From assembly GCF_031882575.1 (NCBI RefSeq), contig NZ_CP134772.1, positions 5,406,501 through 5,470,500 of the forward strand: a DNA stretch of 64,000 nucleotides. The letters run 5' to 3'. This DNA comes from Pseudomonas sp. VD-NE ins. Its GTDB lineage: Bacteria; Pseudomonadota; Gammaproteobacteria; Pseudomonadales; Pseudomonadaceae. Numbering within the stretch: the first letter of the stretch is position 1; every line of letters begins with the position of its first letter. A model generated the notes under the pieces. That model was not told where the DNA came from. It ran no database searches and worked only from the letters and a program-made list of their open reading frames with translations. The position numbers and the translations under genes are program-made. Shown one piece after another: positions 10,481-21,429 of the stretch.

Positions 10481-10481
10481 A

Positions 10482-10506
10482 AGACCTAGTACTTTAGTCA
10501 GGATTA
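10482..10506 (-). promoter_or_regulatory. IscR type 1 operator, distal
   Basis: A second 25-bp site, one base upstream of the first. On the minus strand it reads TAATCCTGACTAAAG then TACTAGGTCT, with the same GACT-A/T-ACT spacing. Paired type 1 boxes at iscR promoters are a known arrangement. Confidence 0.65.
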
Positions 10507-10573
10507 CCCGCAAAAGAGCGCGCGAATGATAGCAGGGTCTGCGGCGTAATGGCACACCGGCCGGCGCAAGCCT

Positions 10574-10656
10574 CTGTAGGAGCTGCCGAAGGCTGCGATC
10601 TTTTGACGTTGCCTTCCATAAGATCAAAAGATCGCAGCCTTCGGCAGCTCCTACAG
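10574..10656. repeat. REP-type inverted pair, GCTGCCGAAGGCTGCGATC family
   Basis: Two 33-bp arms (10574-10606 and 10624-10656) are exact or near-exact inverted copies of CTGTAGGAGCTGCCGAAGG plus CTGCGATCTTTTGA, with a 17-nt loop. The right arm ends 5 nt from the cysE stop. A second pair of the same family is at 47046-47125. Confidence 0.9.
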
Positions 10657-10661
10657 GGGCG

Positions 10662-11441
10662 CTAGCTGGCTTTGGATTCGTCTTTGCCTTTGACGCAGGC
10701 GAAGTCTTCTTCGCGCAGTTCAGGCAGATCTTTCGCACAATAATTGCTGCCCAGATCCTTCAGCGCGCCGCACATCCCCTCCAGACGCCCGTCCACCGCT
10801 TGCAGGTGATCGAGCAACTGACCAATGGCGCGCGCCACCGGGTCGGGCATGTCTTCGCTGACACCGTAGGCGTCGAAACCGATTTTCTCGGCCATAGCCT
10901 TGCGCTTGGCGTCCTGCTCCTCATCGGACTTGACGATGATTCGCCCGGGAATACCGACAACAGTGGCGCCCGGTGGCACCTCTTTGGTCACCACGGCGTT
11001 GGAACCGATCTTGGCACCGGCGCCGACCGTGAACGGGCCAAGCACCTTGGCGCCCGCACCAACAACCACGCCATCACCCAACGTCGGGTGACGCTTGCCT
11101 TTGTTCCAGCTGGTGCCACCCAGGGTCACGCCCTGATAAATGGTCACGTCATCGCCAATCTCGGCGGTTTCACCAATGACGATGCCCATTCCATGGTCAA
11201 TAAAGAAGCGTCGACCAACCTTGGCGCCCGGATGAATTTCGATCCCGGTCAACCAGCGACCGAAGTTCGACACCAGCCGCGCCAGCCATTTCAGCTCATT
11301 GCGCCACAGCATGCCGGCCAATCGATGGATCCAGATCGCATGCATGCCGGGGTAGCAGGTCAGGACTTCAAAAGCGTTACGTGCCGCCGGGTCTCGATGG
11401 AACACGCTCTGGATATCTTCACGCAAACGCTCAAACATCAT
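10662..11441 (-). CDS. cysE: Serine O-acetyltransferase
   Basis: The 259-residue enzyme makes O-acetyl-L-serine, the carbon skeleton for cysteine. It has an N-terminal helical region followed by a left-handed beta-helix of hexapeptide repeats ([39 protein letters not shown]) at about residues 68-185. A charged tail follows that is longer than in E. coli. It starts directly after the trmJ stop, so the two are one transcription unit. The neighbouring isc operon consumes cysteine, a sensible pairing. Two fluorescent-pseudomonad-type REP arms lie just downstream. Confidence 0.95.
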   Translation of the reverse strand: MMFERLREDIQSVFHRDPAARNAFEVLTCYPGMHAIWIHRLAGMLWRNELKWLARLVSNFGRWLTGIEIHPGAKVGRRFFIDHGMGIVIGETAEIGDDVTIYQGVTLGGTSWNKGKRHPTLGDGVVVGAGAKVLGPFTVGAGAKIGSNAVVTKEVPPGATVVGIPGRIIVKSDEEQDAKRKAMAEKIGFDAYGVSEDMPDPVARAIGQLLDHLQAVDGRLEGMCGALKDLGSNYCAKDLPELREEDFACVKGKDESKAS

Positions 11442-12212
11442 TTAGTCCTTCCGCTTAAGAAGCTCACCACGGGCCGCTTTCTGGGTTTCCGTGAGGATGC
11501 CACGCAAAATATTCATTTCCGCCCGGCTGACCGAGCTGCGTCCGTACAACCGGCGCAGGCGCGCCATCAAATGCCGTGGTTTTTCCGGATCGAGGAATTC
11601 GATGGCAACCAGCGTCTGCTCCAGATGCTCATAAAAGCGCTCCAGCTCATCCATGGTCGCCAGCTCGGCACTTTTCACCGAGGCCACTTCTTCTTTCTCG
11701 ATCTTGCTCGGCTGACCTTGGGCGGCCAGCCAGGCCATGCGCACTTCATAGCTCAACACCTGCACCGCCGCGCCTAGGTTCAGCGAGCTGAACTCAGGGT
11801 CGGAAGGGATGTGCACATGAAAGTGACATCGCTGCAGTTCGTCATTGGTCAGACCGGAATCTTCACGGCCGAACACCAGCGCTATTTCGGCGCCCTGCCC
11901 GGCTTCCTCGACCACTTTGGTACCGCATTCGCGCGGATCCAGCAGCGGCCAAGGGATACGGCGGTCACGGGCGCTGGTGCCGAGCACCAGATTGCAGCCG
12001 ACCAAGGCATCTTCCAAGGTGGCGACGACCTGGGCGTTTTCAAGGATGTCACCGGCACCGGAGGCGCGAGCATCGGCCTCGTGATGCGGAAACAGGCGCG
12101 GTTCGACTAGCACCAGTCGCGACAGACCCATGTTTTTCATGGCGCGCGCGGCCCCGCCGATGTTGCCGGGGTGGCTGGTATTGACCAGGACGACACGAAT
12201 GTTCTGCAGCAA
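11442..12212 (-). CDS. trmJ: tRNA (cytidine/uridine-2'-O-)-methyltransferase TrmJ
   Basis: A SPOUT-class methyltransferase of 256 residues that modifies position 32 of several tRNAs. The N-terminal segment IRVVLVNTSHPGNIGGAARAM and the knotted-fold motif IALVFGREDSGLTNDELQRC are diagnostic. It is divergent from suhB (146-nt gap) and directly followed by cysE. Length is normal. Confidence 0.96.
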   Translation of the reverse strand: MLQNIRVVLVNTSHPGNIGGAARAMKNMGLSRLVLVEPRLFPHHEADARASGAGDILENAQVVATLEDALVGCNLVLGTSARDRRIPWPLLDPRECGTKVVEEAGQGAEIALVFGREDSGLTNDELQRCHFHVHIPSDPEFSSLNLGAAVQVLSYEVRMAWLAAQGQPSKIEKEEVASVKSAELATMDELERFYEHLEQTLVAIEFLDPEKPRHLMARLRRLYGRSSVSRAEMNILRGILTETQKAARGELLKRKD

Positions 12213-12293
12213 GGGAGGCGCTCTCGGACACAGGAAAGGGGTGCAAATCTTACAGAACAGCCTACCGTTAAGCTATGAAAGCGAACAGCGTCC

Positions 12294-12321
12294 TTCACCT
12301 GAAGAAAAGTTCTGATAGAAT
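12294..12321 (+). promoter_or_regulatory. Predicted suhB promoter
   Basis: TTCACC (12294-12299) and, 16 nt later, TAGAAT (12316-12321) preceded by TGA, giving an extended -10 (TGATAGAAT). It lies 37 nt before the suhB start codon. Based on consensus only. Confidence 0.4.
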
Positions 12322-12357
12322 GCGCGGCTTTCTTTAACAACCTTAGGTGACACATCC

Positions 12358-13176
12358 ATGCAGCCCATGCTGAATATCGCGCTGCGCGCCGCCCGCAGCG
12401 CCAGTGAACTGATCTTCCGCTCCATCGAGCGCCTGGATACCATCAAGGTCGACGAAAAAGACGCCAAGGATTATGTATCCGAGGTCGATCGCGCCGCCGA
12501 ACAGAAAATCATCGACGCGTTGCGCAAGGCTTACCCTAACCACTCCATCCGCGGTGAAGAGACAGGCCTGCACGCCGGCACCGGCATCGAAGGCGAAGAG
12601 TACCTGTGGATCATCGATCCACTGGACGGCACCACCAACTTCCTGCGCGGCATTCCGCACTTCGCTGTCAGCATCGCCTGCAAATATCGCGGTCGCCTGG
12701 AACACGCAGTGGTTCTGGACCCGGTTCGCCAGGAAGAATTCACCGCCAGCCGTGGTCGCGGCGCTCAACTGAACGGTCGTCGCCTGCGCGTCAGCGGTCG
12801 CACCAGCCTCGACGGCGCTCTGCTCGGCACTGGCTTCCCGTTCCGTGACGATCAAATGGACAACCTGGAGAACTATCTGGGCATGTTCCGCGCTCTGGTT
12901 GGCCAGACTGCCGGCATCCGCCGCGCCGGTTCGGCAAGCCTGGACCTGGCTTACGTAGCTGCCGGTCGTTTCGATGCGTTCTGGGAATCAGGCCTGTCCG
13001 AGTGGGACATGGCTGCAGGCGCCCTGCTGATTCAAGAAGCCGGCGGCCTGGTGAGCGACTTCACCGGCGGTCACGACTTCCTTGAAAAAGGCCACATCGT
13101 TGCCGGCAACACCAAATGCTTCAAGGCAGTCCTGACGGCGATCCAGCCGCATCTGCCGGCTTCGCTGAAGCGCTAA
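12358..13176 (+). CDS. suhB: Inositol-1-monophosphatase family protein SuhB
   Basis: A 272-residue Mg-dependent phosphatase. The metal-site residues are visible: Glu67 in GEETG, Asp87 and Asp90 in WIIDPLDGTTNF, and the later WDMAAGALLI. In enteric bacteria SuhB is also part of the rRNA antitermination complex, and in Pseudomonas it affects virulence gene expression; whether either applies here cannot be told from sequence. It is divergent from trmJ and followed by a strong hairpin terminator. Confidence 0.95.
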   Translation: MQPMLNIALRAARSASELIFRSIERLDTIKVDEKDAKDYVSEVDRAAEQKIIDALRKAYPNHSIRGEETGLHAGTGIEGEEYLWIIDPLDGTTNFLRGIPHFAVSIACKYRGRLEHAVVLDPVRQEEFTASRGRGAQLNGRRLRVSGRTSLDGALLGTGFPFRDDQMDNLENYLGMFRALVGQTAGIRRAGSASLDLAYVAAGRFDAFWESGLSEWDMAAGALLIQEAGGLVSDFTGGHDFLEKGHIVAGNTKCFKAVLTAIQPHLPASLKR

Positions 13177-13190
13177 GCTTCACGCGAAAC

Positions 13191-13219
13191 AAAAAAGCAC
13201 CCTTAGGGTGCTTTTTTTA
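13191..13219 (+). terminator. Rho-independent terminator after suhB
   Basis: AAAAAAGCACCC, a TTAG loop, then GGTGCTTTTTTT. The hairpin and T-run lie 15 nt past the suhB stop. It could work on both strands. Confidence 0.88.
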
Positions 13220-13247
13220 TGCTTGCATTCAGACCAACACAAATCCT

Positions 13248-13337
13248 TGTGGGAGCGAGCTTGCTCGCGAAAGCGGTGGATCAGGCTGCATAGATGTTGA
13301 ATGCCAGACCGCATTCGCGAGCAAGCTCGCTCCCACA
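13248..13337. repeat. REP-type inverted pair, GAGCTTGCTCGCGA family
   Basis: Arms TGTGGGAGCGAGCTTGCTCG (from 13248) and its inverted copy ending at 13337 are separated by about 44 nt. This is the common P. fluorescens-group REP doublet. It stands between the suhB terminator and the next terminator. Confidence 0.92.
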
Positions 13338-13370
13338 GGAGATCCGGGGTTAGCCGAAAATTCCGGGCAC

Positions 13371-13400
13371 AAAAAAGCACCCCGCAGGGTGCTTCTTTTT
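13371..13400 (-). terminator. Hairpin terminator for the glycine-zipper gene
   Basis: AAAAAAGCACCC, CGCA loop, GGGTGCTTCTTTTT. On the minus strand the hairpin and T-run follow the stop at 13415 by 15 nt. Nearly the same stem as the suhB terminator 180 nt away. Confidence 0.8.
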
Positions 13401-13414
13401 AAAACAGTCGGTAA

Positions 13415-13963
13415 TTACTGACCCGGCTCATTCTGCGACAGAATCAGCTTGCCTTCCTTGTCGACCGGAATCTGGTTGCCCGGATCGCGATCCATCCGCA
13501 CTTTGCCTTCCTTGCCATCGAGCGAGTAACGCACGTCGTAACCGACGACCTTGTCACTGATGTCATTGACCGTGTTGCAGCGGGTTTGCGTGGTGGTGTA
13601 GGTGTCACGCTCCTGCATGCCTTCCTGCACCTTGTTACCCGCATAACCGCCACCGACCGCACCGGCTACCGTGGCAATTTTCTTGCCGGTGCCGCCGCCA
13701 ATCTGATTACCCAGCAAACCACCTGCCAGTGCACCGACCACCGTACCGGCAATTTGATGCTGATCCTTTACCGGTGCCTGACGCGTCACTGTCACGTCCT
13801 TGCACACTTCACGTGGAGTCTTGATCTGTGTTTTAACCGGTTCGACGGCCAACACTTGCGCATACTCAGGGCCGCTTTTAACCAGGCTGTAGGTGGCAAC
13901 AGCGCCCCCGGCAGTCACACCGACAGCACCCAATACCGCACCAACCAGCAACGACTTGTTCAC
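13415..13963 (-). CDS. Glycine-zipper 2TM-domain envelope protein
   Basis: This 182-residue protein has an N-terminal hydrophobic segment (about residues 4-25, SLLVGAVLGAVGVTAGGAVA) and a Gly-rich zipper at about 75-110 (GTVVGALAGGLLGNQIGGGT and AGAVGGGYAGNKVQEGMQ), the pattern of the glycine-zipper 2TM family (Rick_17kDa_Anti). The C-terminal half resembles conserved envelope-stress proteins but has no known active site. Function is unknown; an inner- or outer-membrane anchored location is inferred. It is a single-gene unit with its own terminator. Confidence 0.8.
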   Translation of the reverse strand: MNKSLLVGAVLGAVGVTAGGAVATYSLVKSGPEYAQVLAVEPVKTQIKTPREVCKDVTVTRQAPVKDQHQIAGTVVGALAGGLLGNQIGGGTGKKIATVAGAVGGGYAGNKVQEGMQERDTYTTTQTRCNTVNDISDKVVGYDVRYSLDGKEGKVRMDRDPGNQIPVDKEGKLILSQNEPGQ

Positions 13964-14022
13964 ATGAACCTCCTGACCATCACATGCGGGACACGCCCGC
14001 GCTTCTCCCAGCCTTGGAGCAT

Positions 14023-14055
14023 AAAAAAAGGCGCGAGTTCAAATCGCGCCTTTCT
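14023..14055 (-). terminator. Terminator after secF
   Basis: On the minus strand AAGAAAGGCGCGA, a TTTGAAC loop, then TCGCGCCTTTTTTT, 30 nt past the secF stop. A clear end to the sec operon. Confidence 0.85.
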
Positions 14056-14084
14056 TGGGCTGACAGCCGGGAAAACGATGGCCG

Positions 14085-14999
14085 TTATGGACGGTCGTCG
14101 ACTTCCTTCTCGGTGTTTGCCGGAGGAATCAGATCCTCAGTGCTCAGGTTCAGCCAGATCAGCACCACGTTAGCGATGTAGATCGACGAGTAAGTACCCG
14201 CCAGAACACCGATGAACAGGGCAATCGAGAAGCCGAACAGGTTGTCGCCACCGAAGAACAGCAGTGCCGCGATCGCGAGCAAAGTGGAGATCGACGTCGC
14301 CATGGTCCGCAGCAGGGTCTGGGTGGTCGAGATGTTGATGTTCTCGATCAGCGAAGCCTTGCGCAGGACACGGAAGTTCTCACGAACCCGGTCGAATACC
14401 ACGATGGTGTCGTTCAGCGAGTAACCGATGATCGCCAGTACCGCCGCCAGCACCGTCAGGTCGAAGGTGATCTGGAAGAACGACAGGATACCGATGGTCA
14501 CGATCACGTCGTGAATCAGCGAAACGATGGCGCCAACCGCGAACTTCCACTGAAAGCGGAATGCCAGGTAGATCAGGATACCGCCGAGCGCCAGCAGCAT
14601 GCCGAGGCCGCCCTGGTCACGCAGCTCTTCACCGACCTGCGGGCCAACGAATTCGACACGTTTGACCGTCGCCGGGTTGTCGCCGCCGAGCTTCTGCAAC
14701 GCTTCCGCGACCTGATGACCCAGCTGCGGGTCTTCACCCGGCATGCGCACCAGCAGATCGGTGGTGGCACCGAAACTCTGCACGATGGCTTCGTGGTAAC
14801 CGGAAGTTACCAGCTCTTCACGCACCTTGGTGACGTCAGCCGGACGCTCGTAGGTCAGCTCGATGAGCGTACCGCCGGTGAAGTCCAGGCCCCAGTTCAT
14901 GCCCTTGTGGACAACGCTGAATATAGCCAGCAACGTGAGAAACACTGTGACGCCGAACGCGAAGTTGCGAACGCCCATGAAGTTGATTGTACGTAACAT
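14085..14999 (-). CDS. secF: Protein translocase subunit SecF
   Basis: The 304-residue membrane protein pairs with SecD to use the proton-motive force in late stages of Sec-dependent export. A first membrane segment (about 13-31) is followed by a periplasmic P4 domain and five further segments; the motif FDRVRENFR after LNDTIVV is characteristic. It follows secD by 9 nt. Length and topology are typical. Confidence 0.96.
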   Translation of the reverse strand: MLRTINFMGVRNFAFGVTVFLTLLAIFSVVHKGMNWGLDFTGGTLIELTYERPADVTKVREELVTSGYHEAIVQSFGATTDLLVRMPGEDPQLGHQVAEALQKLGGDNPATVKRVEFVGPQVGEELRDQGGLGMLLALGGILIYLAFRFQWKFAVGAIVSLIHDVIVTIGILSFFQITFDLTVLAAVLAIIGYSLNDTIVVFDRVRENFRVLRKASLIENINISTTQTLLRTMATSISTLLAIAALLFFGGDNLFGFSIALFIGVLAGTYSSIYIANVVLIWLNLSTEDLIPPANTEKEVDDRP

Positions 15000-15008
15000 G
15001 GCAGCCCC

Positions 15009-16877
15009 TTAAATCCACAACTTCTTGAAGTCACGTCCGCCAAAGATCAGGTTGACCATTGCGCGGGTCACCATGATGGCCGTGAACATCGAGGTAAAGA
15101 TCCCGAGGGACATGGTCACTGCGAAACCTTTGACCGGGCCGGTGCCCATGGCAAAGAGAATCCCGCCGACCAACAAGGTAGTCAGGTTGGCGTCGAGAAT
15201 CGCGGTGAATGCCCGGCCGAAGCCTTCGTTGATTGCACGCTGCACGGTCATGCCGGCGGCGATCTCCTCACGGATCCGCGAGAAGATCAGCACGTTGGCG
15301 TCGACCGCCATACCCATGGTCAGCACGATACCGGCGATACCCGGCAGGGTCAGCGTTGCACCCAGCAGCGACATCAAGGCCAGCAGCAACACCATGTTCA
15401 CCGCCAGCGCGACGGTGGCAATGATGCCGAAGAAGCGGTAGATGGCGATGATGAACAGCGACACGAACAGCATGCCCCACAGCGACGCATCGATACCTTT
15501 GGTGATGTTGTCAGCACCCAGGCTCGGGCCGATTGTGCGCTCTTCAGCGAAGTACATCGGTGCGGCCAGACCACCGGCACGCAGCAGCAGCGCCAGCTCG
15601 GACGACTCACCCTGACCGTTCAGGCCAGTGATGCGGAACTGAGCACCCAGCGGCGACTGAATGGTCGCCAGGCTGATGATCTTCTTCTCTTCTTTGAACG
15701 TTTGAACGGCAACGTCTTTCTCGACGCCATCGACCACTTGCTTGGTGTAAGTGGTGATCGGACGCTGTTCGATGAAGATCACCGCCATGCTGCGACCGAC
15801 GTTCGAACGGGTTGCGCGGCTCATCAGTTCACCACCGTGACCATCCAGACGGATGTTCACTTCAGGCGTACCGTGTTCGCCGAAACCGGCCTTGGCGTCG
15901 GTGACCTGGTCACCGGTGATGATCAGACCACGCTCGATCTGTGCTGGCGGACGCTTGCCTTCACGGAACTCGAAAGTTTCCGAAGTGGCTTTCGAAGCGC
16001 CCGGCTCTGCGGCCAGACGGAATTCAAGGTTGGCCGTCTTGCCGAGAATACGCTTGGCTTCGGCAGTGTCCTGCACGCCCGGCAGCTCAACCACGATGCG
16101 GTTGGCGCCTTGACGCTGAACGATCGGTTCGGCAACACCCAGCTCGTTGACGCGGTTACGTACCGTGGTCAAGTTCTGCTTGATGGAGTATTCACGGATT
16201 TCCGCCAGCTTGGCCGGGGTCATCGCCAGACGCAGCACCGGTTGACCATTGAGGTCGGCCGGAACAATGTCGAAATCGTTGAAGTTCTTGCGGATCAGTG
16301 CACGGGCCTGTTCGCGGGAATCTTCATCGCTGAAGCCCAGCTGAATGGCACCGCCCAGTTGCGGCAGGCTGCGATAGCGCAGCTTCTCTTTGCGCAGCAG
16401 GCTCTTGACGTCACCTTCGTAGACTTTCAGGCGTGCATCGAGGGCTTTGTCCATGTCCACTTCCAGCAGGAAGTGCACACCACCGGACAAGTCCAGACCC
16501 AGCTTCATCGGGTGCGCGCCCAGATTGCGCAGCCATTGCGGGGTGGTCTGTGCCAGGTTCAGCGCGACGACGTAGTCATCACCCAACGCCTTGCGCACAA
16601 CGTCTTTGGCCGGCAGCTGGTCTTCAGCCTTGCTCAGACGGATCAGACCGCCCTTGCCGTTGGCTGCCAGCGTGGCGGCCTTGACGTTGATCCCGGACTC
16701 CTTGAGCGCAGTGCTCACACGATCCAGATCAGCCTGATTGACTTGCAGCGCAGTGCTTGCACCGCTGACCTGAATGGCCGGGTCATCGGGGTATAGATTC
16801 GGAGCGGAATAAATCAGACCGATCGCCAGCACCGCCAGGATCAGAATGTATTTCCACAGAGGATATTTGTTCAGCAT
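15009..16877 (-). CDS. secD: Protein translocase subunit SecD
   Basis: At 622 residues this is the larger partner of SecF. It has an N-terminal membrane segment (KYILILAVLAIGLIYSAP), a large periplasmic region with the P1 head domain, and a C-terminal six-helix bundle with the RND-like motif GMAVDANVLIFSRIREE. I take the ATG at 16877; a GTG immediately before it at 16880 is an equal alternative. It lies between yajC and secF in one operon. Confidence 0.96.
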   Translation of the reverse strand: MLNKYPLWKYILILAVLAIGLIYSAPNLYPDDPAIQVSGASTALQVNQADLDRVSTALKESGINVKAATLAANGKGGLIRLSKAEDQLPAKDVVRKALGDDYVVALNLAQTTPQWLRNLGAHPMKLGLDLSGGVHFLLEVDMDKALDARLKVYEGDVKSLLRKEKLRYRSLPQLGGAIQLGFSDEDSREQARALIRKNFNDFDIVPADLNGQPVLRLAMTPAKLAEIREYSIKQNLTTVRNRVNELGVAEPIVQRQGANRIVVELPGVQDTAEAKRILGKTANLEFRLAAEPGASKATSETFEFREGKRPPAQIERGLIITGDQVTDAKAGFGEHGTPEVNIRLDGHGGELMSRATRSNVGRSMAVIFIEQRPITTYTKQVVDGVEKDVAVQTFKEEKKIISLATIQSPLGAQFRITGLNGQGESSELALLLRAGGLAAPMYFAEERTIGPSLGADNITKGIDASLWGMLFVSLFIIAIYRFFGIIATVALAVNMVLLLALMSLLGATLTLPGIAGIVLTMGMAVDANVLIFSRIREEIAAGMTVQRAINEGFGRAFTAILDANLTTLLVGGILFAMGTGPVKGFAVTMSLGIFTSMFTAIMVTRAMVNLIFGGRDFKKLWI

Positions 16878-16941
16878 CACGCCGCCCGTTATGAACGCGG
16901 GGCGCCTTGCGCGCCCCGTCGATTGAGTAGAAGTTGTTGCT

Positions 16942-17280
16942 TCAGATCGCTTTCAGCGTGCCTTTTGGCAGCGTGGCGGCGATGGCGCCTTTCTGGAACT
17001 TCATTTCCACGGTGTCCGAAACTTCCAGAACCACGAAGTCATCGGCCACTTTGGTGATCTTGCCGGCGATGCCGCCAGTGGTCACAACTTCGTCGCCTTT
17101 CGCAAGGCTGCTCAGCAGGTTCTTCTGCTCTTTGGCGCGCTTGGCCTGTGGACGCCAGATCATCAGGTAGAAGATGACCAGGAAGCCGACCAGGAAAATC
17201 CACTCGAAACCGCCGCCCATTGGGCCGGCAGCAGCCGGTGCAGCCGCGTCAGCCATGGCGTTAGAGATAAAAAAGCTCAT
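16942..17280 (-). CDS. yajC: Preprotein translocase accessory subunit YajC
   Basis: A 112-residue single-span inner-membrane protein that associates with SecDF-YidC. The membrane segment is at about residues 24-42 (WIFLVGFLVIFYLMIWRPQ), followed by the conserved RPQAKRAKEQKNLLSSLAKGDEV stretch (only partly quoted: RPQAKRAKEQ). It lies between tgt and secD on the same strand. Confidence 0.95.
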   Translation of the reverse strand: MSFFISNAMADAAAPAAAGPMGGGFEWIFLVGFLVIFYLMIWRPQAKRAKEQKNLLSSLAKGDEVVTTGGIAGKITKVADDFVVLEVSDTVEMKFQKGAIAATLPKGTLKAI

Positions 17281-17323
17281 TTAGCACTCCAGTTGCAAAT
17301 GTTGAATCTTGGGGTCAGAAAAC

Positions 17324-19518
<2,195 letters not shown>

Positions 19519-19625
19519 GATGGGGTTCGTCTAGCAGGGCCGGAAAGTCTAGCGGAAATATCGAAAATTCTCTATGTACCTGATTGACCGACGGTAATCT
19601 CATCTCTATACTTCGCCGCCATTGA

Positions 19626-19710
19626 GCCCTGATGGCGGAATTGGTAGACGCGGCGGATTCAAAATCCGTTTTCGAAAGGAGTGGGAGTTCGAGTCTCCCT
19701 CGGGGCACCA
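19626..19710 (+). tRNA. tRNA-Leu, anticodon CAA
   Basis: An 85-nt tRNA. The acceptor arms GCCCTGA and TCGGGGC pair (one G-T), and the D-arm reads GGCGGAATTGGTAGACGC. The anticodon loop TTCAAAA gives anticodon CAA for UUG; a long variable arm follows, as in class II tRNAs. The T-arm is GGGAGTTCGAGTCTCCC, and CCA is encoded. A hairpin terminator follows 9 nt later. Confidence 0.97.
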
Positions 19711-19719
19711 AAATTAAGA

Positions 19720-19748
19720 AAGGTCTTGCTTAGCAAGGCCTTTTTTTT
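19720..19748 (+). terminator. Terminator of tRNA-Leu
   Basis: AGGTCTTGC, TTA loop, GCAAGGCCT with a run of eight T. Strong and plus-strand oriented, 10 nt after the tRNA. Confidence 0.9.
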
Positions 19749-19802
19749 CGTCTGCCGGAAAGTGCCGCTGGCCGTCCGGCGAGATCCCACAAAGGTCACC
19801 CC

Positions 19803-20132
19803 ATGGAAACGTCACTGGAAACAGTCGCCCTTTTCTCCCTCAAACTCGCTTACGAGGAAGAAGGCCTGAGCCCGATTTTGCGGGACGACATGGTCATGGG
19901 TGACTATCAGAAAGACATTTTCGAACTATTGGTGCGGCGCGGGGATGTCGAGACCATTCAGTTCAAGATGAATGAATGCCTTGGGCTGGCGATGAATGCC
20001 TTGGGCGGTGTCGAGAAACCGCTGGGACGCGAGTTGCAGAAGTTGTGCGCTGAGTTCAGCGAGGCGCGTTCGCTGGAGCAACTGGATCAGCCGCTCCTGG
20101 CGCTCAAGGGTTACTTGAAAGACATCTTGTAA
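19803..20132 (+). CDS. Small helical protein of unknown function
   Basis: A 109-residue acidic, leucine-rich protein without cysteine pairs, signal peptide or membrane segment. It looks all-helical (for example SLETVALFSLKLAYEEEG and LGRELQKLCAEFSEARSLEQ). I do not recognise a family. It follows the tRNA-Leu terminator by 54 nt and is convergent with the PH-domain gene at 20145. The translation is intact and its codon use matches its neighbours, so it is probably real. Confidence 0.7.
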   Translation: METSLETVALFSLKLAYEEEGLSPILRDDMVMGDYQKDIFELLVRRGDVETIQFKMNECLGLAMNALGGVEKPLGRELQKLCAEFSEARSLEQLDQPLLALKGYLKDIL

Positions 20133-20144
20133 TGGGCTTTGCCG

Positions 20145-20513
20145 TTACAGCAGATGCTTCGAAATGTACTTGGAAATCTCCACCATCGACGTCTTCCCGG
20201 TGAATTCGAACTTCACCTTCCCCAATGACGAAAAGTAGATCTCCAGCTCCGAATCCAGATCGAAGGTGCCCGAGGTTTCCACGGAGTACGCGACGATGTT
20301 CTTGTACGGCAGGGAAGTGAAATCCTTCTTGCTGCCGGTAATGCCCTGAACGTTGACCGCGATGATGCGTTTGTTGGTAAACACCACGCCATCACGCATG
20401 GCCTTGTAAGAGTCGATCACTTCCTCGCCGTCCAGCAACAGTGCGCTTACGCGTTCGGCGTATTCATCGTTCTGCTTGAGTTTGAAGAAGCCTTTATTGT
20501 TGAAGTCGATCAT
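20145..20513 (-). CDS. Bacterial PH-domain protein
   Basis: A 122-residue cytoplasmic protein. The segment GEEVIDSYKAMRDGVVFTNK (about 30-49), then IIAVNVQGITGSKKDFTSLPY and the beta-rich LELEIYF-type C-terminal half with a final helix (EISKYISKHLL), fit the bacterial pleckstrin-homology fold (bPH family). The family's ligand is generally unknown. It is convergent with the gene at 19803 and lies downstream of the secreted protein at 20559 (45-nt gap). Confidence 0.8.
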   Translation of the reverse strand: MIDFNNKGFFKLKQNDEYAERVSALLLDGEEVIDSYKAMRDGVVFTNKRIIAVNVQGITGSKKDFTSLPYKNIVAYSVETSGTFDLDSELEIYFSSLGKVKFEFTGKTSMVEISKYISKHLL

Positions 20514-20558
20514 CTGTCCATCCTCATCTTCAAGAAAACATCCCGGTATTTCTTTGGT

Positions 20559-21305
20559 TCAACGACGGGCTTTCAGCACACGGATATCGGTCGGAAACCC
20601 ATCAGCGCCAACAAGCTTTTTCCAGCCCAGATACTGAAACTCGCCCTTCTCATCAATGTAGTCGCCCTTCTCCACCGATCGGCCGCCAACCACCGCCACG
20701 CGTTTCACTTCGCCACAGCCGCCGTCAGAAGGCCGAACCGTATAGATCACATACGGCTTCACGTATTGCGTGGCGCGGAAGTACTGGCCACAGATTTCAT
20801 CGACGGTGATCAGCATGGTTTTCAGGCGTGCTTCGCCGTCGGTGTCTTCGTGCAGTTTCAGGAAAGAGATATCACCGACGTCGCTGTAGCCTAGAGAGCG
20901 GGCGCGTTGGTATTCGGGGGAGTTCTGGTGGGCGATGCGGCCTTCCTCCGCAGCACCTTGCATTTTCGCGGCGAACTCGGCTTTGCCTTGGGCAATCATC
21001 GCTTCGGCCTGGCCTGCGACGTTTTCGCATTCGGCGAACTCTCGCGAGCCCAGGTGATTGGGCGTCAGGTTCGAGCGGTGTTCATTCATGGTCCGCAGGT
21101 TGCTTTCCAATGCAAACATCATGTCGTAGGCCGTGGTTCGACCACTTTGCACGTCGGCCATTTTCTCCAGCACGCGCTGGCAGTTGCCGGCGTAATACTT
21201 CCAGCTGTTTTCAGGGTGTTCTTGCACGGCGGCGAATGCCGGGGTCAGTGCAGCGGCGAGTGTGATTGCGCAGAGCAGGCGCAAACAATGGGTACTGACT
21301 GGCAT
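20559..21305 (-). CDS. Secreted protein of unknown function
   Basis: The 248-residue protein has a clear Sec signal peptide (CLRLLCAITLAAALTPAFA, cut near residue 25). The mature part has four or more cysteines spread along it (NCQRVLE, ECENVAG, EICGQYF, GGCGEVK), suggesting periplasmic disulfides. No domain is recognised. It is divergent from the small membrane protein gene at 21430 and may share control with it. Annotation as hypothetical is the honest call. Confidence 0.75.
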   Translation of the reverse strand: MPVSTHCLRLLCAITLAAALTPAFAAVQEHPENSWKYYAGNCQRVLEKMADVQSGRTTAYDMMFALESNLRTMNEHRSNLTPNHLGSREFAECENVAGQAEAMIAQGKAEFAAKMQGAAEEGRIAHQNSPEYQRARSLGYSDVGDISFLKLHEDTDGEARLKTMLITVDEICGQYFRATQYVKPYVIYTVRPSDGGCGEVKRVAVVGGRSVEKGDYIDEKGEFQYLGWKKLVGADGFPTDIRVLKARR

Positions 21306-21346
21306 GGGTAGTCCGTTACAGAGATGGGCAGTGGCGCGACGCTACT

Positions 21347-21367
21347 ATTTTGCTATCTTGCCGTCCA
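21347..21367 (+). promoter_or_regulatory. Extended -10 promoter of the first membrane paralogue
   Basis: ATTTTGCTATCTTGCCGTCC contains TG-C-TATCTT, an extended -10 element, 63 nt before the ATG at 21430. The same 21-bp block recurs at 21821-21841 before the second paralogue with three mismatches (C/T, T/C and the first base). Confidence 0.5.
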
Positions 21368-21429
21368 CTGCCAGTAACGAGGTCGCCAACGCCTCGATGG
21401 AATCAATTTTCAGAGGGAGAAACACCTTG

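Noticed and set aside
19626..19802. Genomic island at the tRNA-Leu gene
   Set aside because: No integrase or repeated tRNA 3' end was found downstream; the tRNA is followed by its terminator and ordinary genes.
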